From: Actinomycetota bacterium
GTDB taxonomy: Bacteria; Actinomycetota; Actinomycetes; S36-B12
Direction of reading: 5' to 3'
NCBI GenBank assembly: GCA_009726075.1
Contig: WLND01000094.1
Location: 1-6,750, forward strand
Length of the DNA stretch: 6,750 nucleotides
The notes under the pieces: model-generated
Databases searched by the model: none
What the model saw: the letters and a program-made list of their open reading frames with translations, nothing else
Told to the model about the DNA's origin: nothing
Position numbers and translations under genes: made by a program
Shown: piece after piece, positions 5,943 to 6,750 of the stretch
Layout: each line of letters opens with the position of its first letter
Numbering within the stretch: position 1 is the first letter of the stretch

Positions 5943-6628
5943 GCATGCCGTTCTACGTCTCACCCGAGCAGATCATCAAGGACAAGGCCGACTACGCCCG
6001 CAAGGGCATCGCCCGGGGCCGGTCGGTCATCGTCCAGCAGTTCGATCAGGGCATCCTCTTCGTGGCGGAGAACCCCTCGCGTGCACTGCACAAGATCAGC
6101 GAGATCTACGACCGCATCGGCTTCGCAGCCGTGGGCAAGTACAACGAGTTCGAGAACCTGCGCGTCGCCGGCGTTCGCCTGGCCGACATGCGGGGGTACT
6201 CCTATGACCGCCGTGACGTGAGCGGGCGGAGCCTCGCCAATGCGTACGCTCAGACCCTCGGCACGATCTTCACCGAGACCCCAAAGCCCTACGAGGTCGA
6301 GATCGTGGTGGCAGAGGTCGGGGCCGTCGCCGACGACGACCAGCTCTACCGGCTCACCTTCGACGGGTCGGTCGCCGATGAGCAGGGCTACGTCGCGATG
6401 GGCGGTTCCGCGGAGACCATCTCGCAGAGCCTTTCGACCCAGTGGCACGAGGGCATGACCCTCATGGAGTGCCTCAGGCTCGCGGTCGACCTGCTCGGTC
6501 GGTTTGGGGGCGAAGGGGAGCGTGTGCTCGGGGCCAATGAGCTTGAGGTAGCCGTCCTCGATCGCACCCGGCCGCGCCGCACCTTCTCGCGCATCGCCAG
6601 GCCCAGGCTCGCCGAACTTCTCGCCTGA
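5939..6628 (+). CDS. prcA: 20S proteasome alpha subunit PrcA
   Basis: This is the non-catalytic subunit of the outer heptameric rings, which gates the pore and docks the ATPase. The 229-residue protein starts MSMPFYVSPEQIIKDKADYA, the typical gate segment and H0 helix of bacterial alpha subunits. Conserved blocks follow: RKGIARGRSV at 21-30, LFVAENPSRALHKISEIYDR at 40-59, GFAAVGKYNEFENLR at 61-75, RGYSYDRRDVSGR at 85-97, NAYAQTLGTIFTE at 101-113, KPYEVEIVVAEV at 116-127 and LEVAVLDRTRPRRTF at 202-216. There is no propeptide and no N-terminal catalytic threonine, as expected. Lys52 occupies the position reported in the M. tuberculosis alpha ring to contact the C-terminal carboxylate of GQYL-type activators. 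The C-terminus stops soon after the last conserved strand, without the acidic/serine tail of the roughly 248-residue mycobacterial protein. It overlaps prcB by 4 bp (ATGA), consistent with coupled, roughly equal synthesis of the two subunits. Confidence 0.97.
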   Translation: MSMPFYVSPEQIIKDKADYARKGIARGRSVIVQQFDQGILFVAENPSRALHKISEIYDRIGFAAVGKYNEFENLRVAGVRLADMRGYSYDRRDVSGRSLANAYAQTLGTIFTETPKPYEVEIVVAEVGAVADDDQLYRLTFDGSVADEQGYVAMGGSAETISQSLSTQWHEGMTLMECLRLAVDLLGRFGGEGERVLGANELEVAVLDRTRPRRTFSRIARPRLAELLA

Positions 6629-6637
6629 CGCGCACGT

Positions 6638-6644
6638 GGAGGGG
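6638..6644 (+). promoter_or_regulatory. Ribosome binding site (GGAGGGG) for pafA
   Basis: GGAGGGG lies just before GTGATG. Both the GTG at 6644 and the ATG at 6647 are in frame, but only the ATG leaves a minimal gap (4 nt after GGAGG), so the ATG is preferred. Confidence 0.6.
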
Positions 6645-6646
6645 TG

Positions 6647-6750
6647 ATGGATCGTCGAATCTTCGGCATCGAGACCGAGTACGGGGTCACCTGCACCTTC
6701 CGCGGTCAGCGGCGGCTGAGCCCGGATGAGGTCGCGCGGTACCTCTTCCG
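6647..6750 (+). CDS. pafA: Pup-protein ligase PafA, 5' end only (cut by right window edge)
   Basis: PafA uses ATP to form an isopeptide bond between the C-terminal Glu of deamidated Pup and a substrate lysine. Only 34 codons are in the window, but they are diagnostic. RIFGIETEYGVTCTFRG at 4-20 carries the metal-binding glutamates Glu9 and Glu11 of the carboxylate-amine ligase fold, followed by LSPDEVARYLFR at 24-35 (the last residue is completed by a split codon at the edge). The VTCTF...RRLSPDEVARYLFR pattern is the PafA signature and differs from the Dop N-terminus encoded at 3351, which reads GIETEYGISVPGHP. The gene begins 18 bp after the prcA stop and shares its strand, so it is probably in the same operon. 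The in-frame GTG at 6644 is an alternative start adding one residue. The catalytic aspartate and the C-terminal domain lie outside the window. Confidence 0.95.
   Translation, partial: MDRRIFGIETEYGVTCTFRGQRRLSPDEVARYLF

Overview
The window carries the Pup-proteasome locus of a high-GC actinobacterium. In window order on the + strand it holds a TrmI-type tRNA (adenine-58-N1) methyltransferase, the proteasomal AAA ATPase ARC/Mpa, the depupylase/deamidase Dop, the protein modifier Pup, the 20S proteasome beta subunit PrcB, the alpha subunit PrcA, and the first 34 codons of the Pup ligase PafA, which runs off the right edge. A RecB-like PD-(D/E)XK nuclease gene is transcribed divergently on the - strand and runs off the left edge. 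The taxonomic call rests on strong G/C preference at third codon positions, GTG starts, and a bacterial 20S proteasome with Pup. The RecB-like gene/trmI/ARC neighbourhood is the order known from actinobacteria such as Mycobacterium. No genus can be named from the sequence alone.

Layout: 1-666 (-) is the RecB-like nuclease, 3' end missing. 667-710 is a 44-bp divergent intergenic region with a TANNNT -10-like hexamer for each gene, each about 7 nt from its start codon. 711-1634 is trmI. 1664-3325 is ARC/mpa, preceded by a strong Shine-Dalgarno. 3351-4874 is dop. 4894-5097 is pup. 5094-5942 is prcB, overlapping pup by 4 bp. 5939-6628 is prcA, overlapping prcB by 4 bp. 6647 to the right edge is pafA. 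Gaps between the + strand genes run from -4 to +29 bp, so they probably form one operon, perhaps with extra promoters before ARC and pup. No intergenic stretch exceeds about 45 bp. I see no tRNA, rRNA, CRISPR array, insertion sequence, convincing terminator or long repeat.

How the genes work together (family knowledge): Pup is made with a C-terminal Gln (GGQ). Dop deamidates it to GGE. PafA ligates it to lysines of target proteins. The N-terminal coiled coils of the ARC/Mpa hexamer capture Pup, and the ATPase threads the target into the PrcA7-PrcB7-PrcB7-PrcA7 chamber, where the PrcB N-terminal threonine cuts it. Dop can also remove Pup from targets. Every key residue I looked for in the complete genes is present, including the PrcB Thr/Asp/Lys triad, ARC Walker A/B and its C-terminal GQYL, Dop metal-binding glutamates and aspartate, and Pup GGQ. 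The system therefore looks intact and canonical. I found no undescribed system. The points most worth checking are the apparent leaderless promoters and the short ARC N-terminus.
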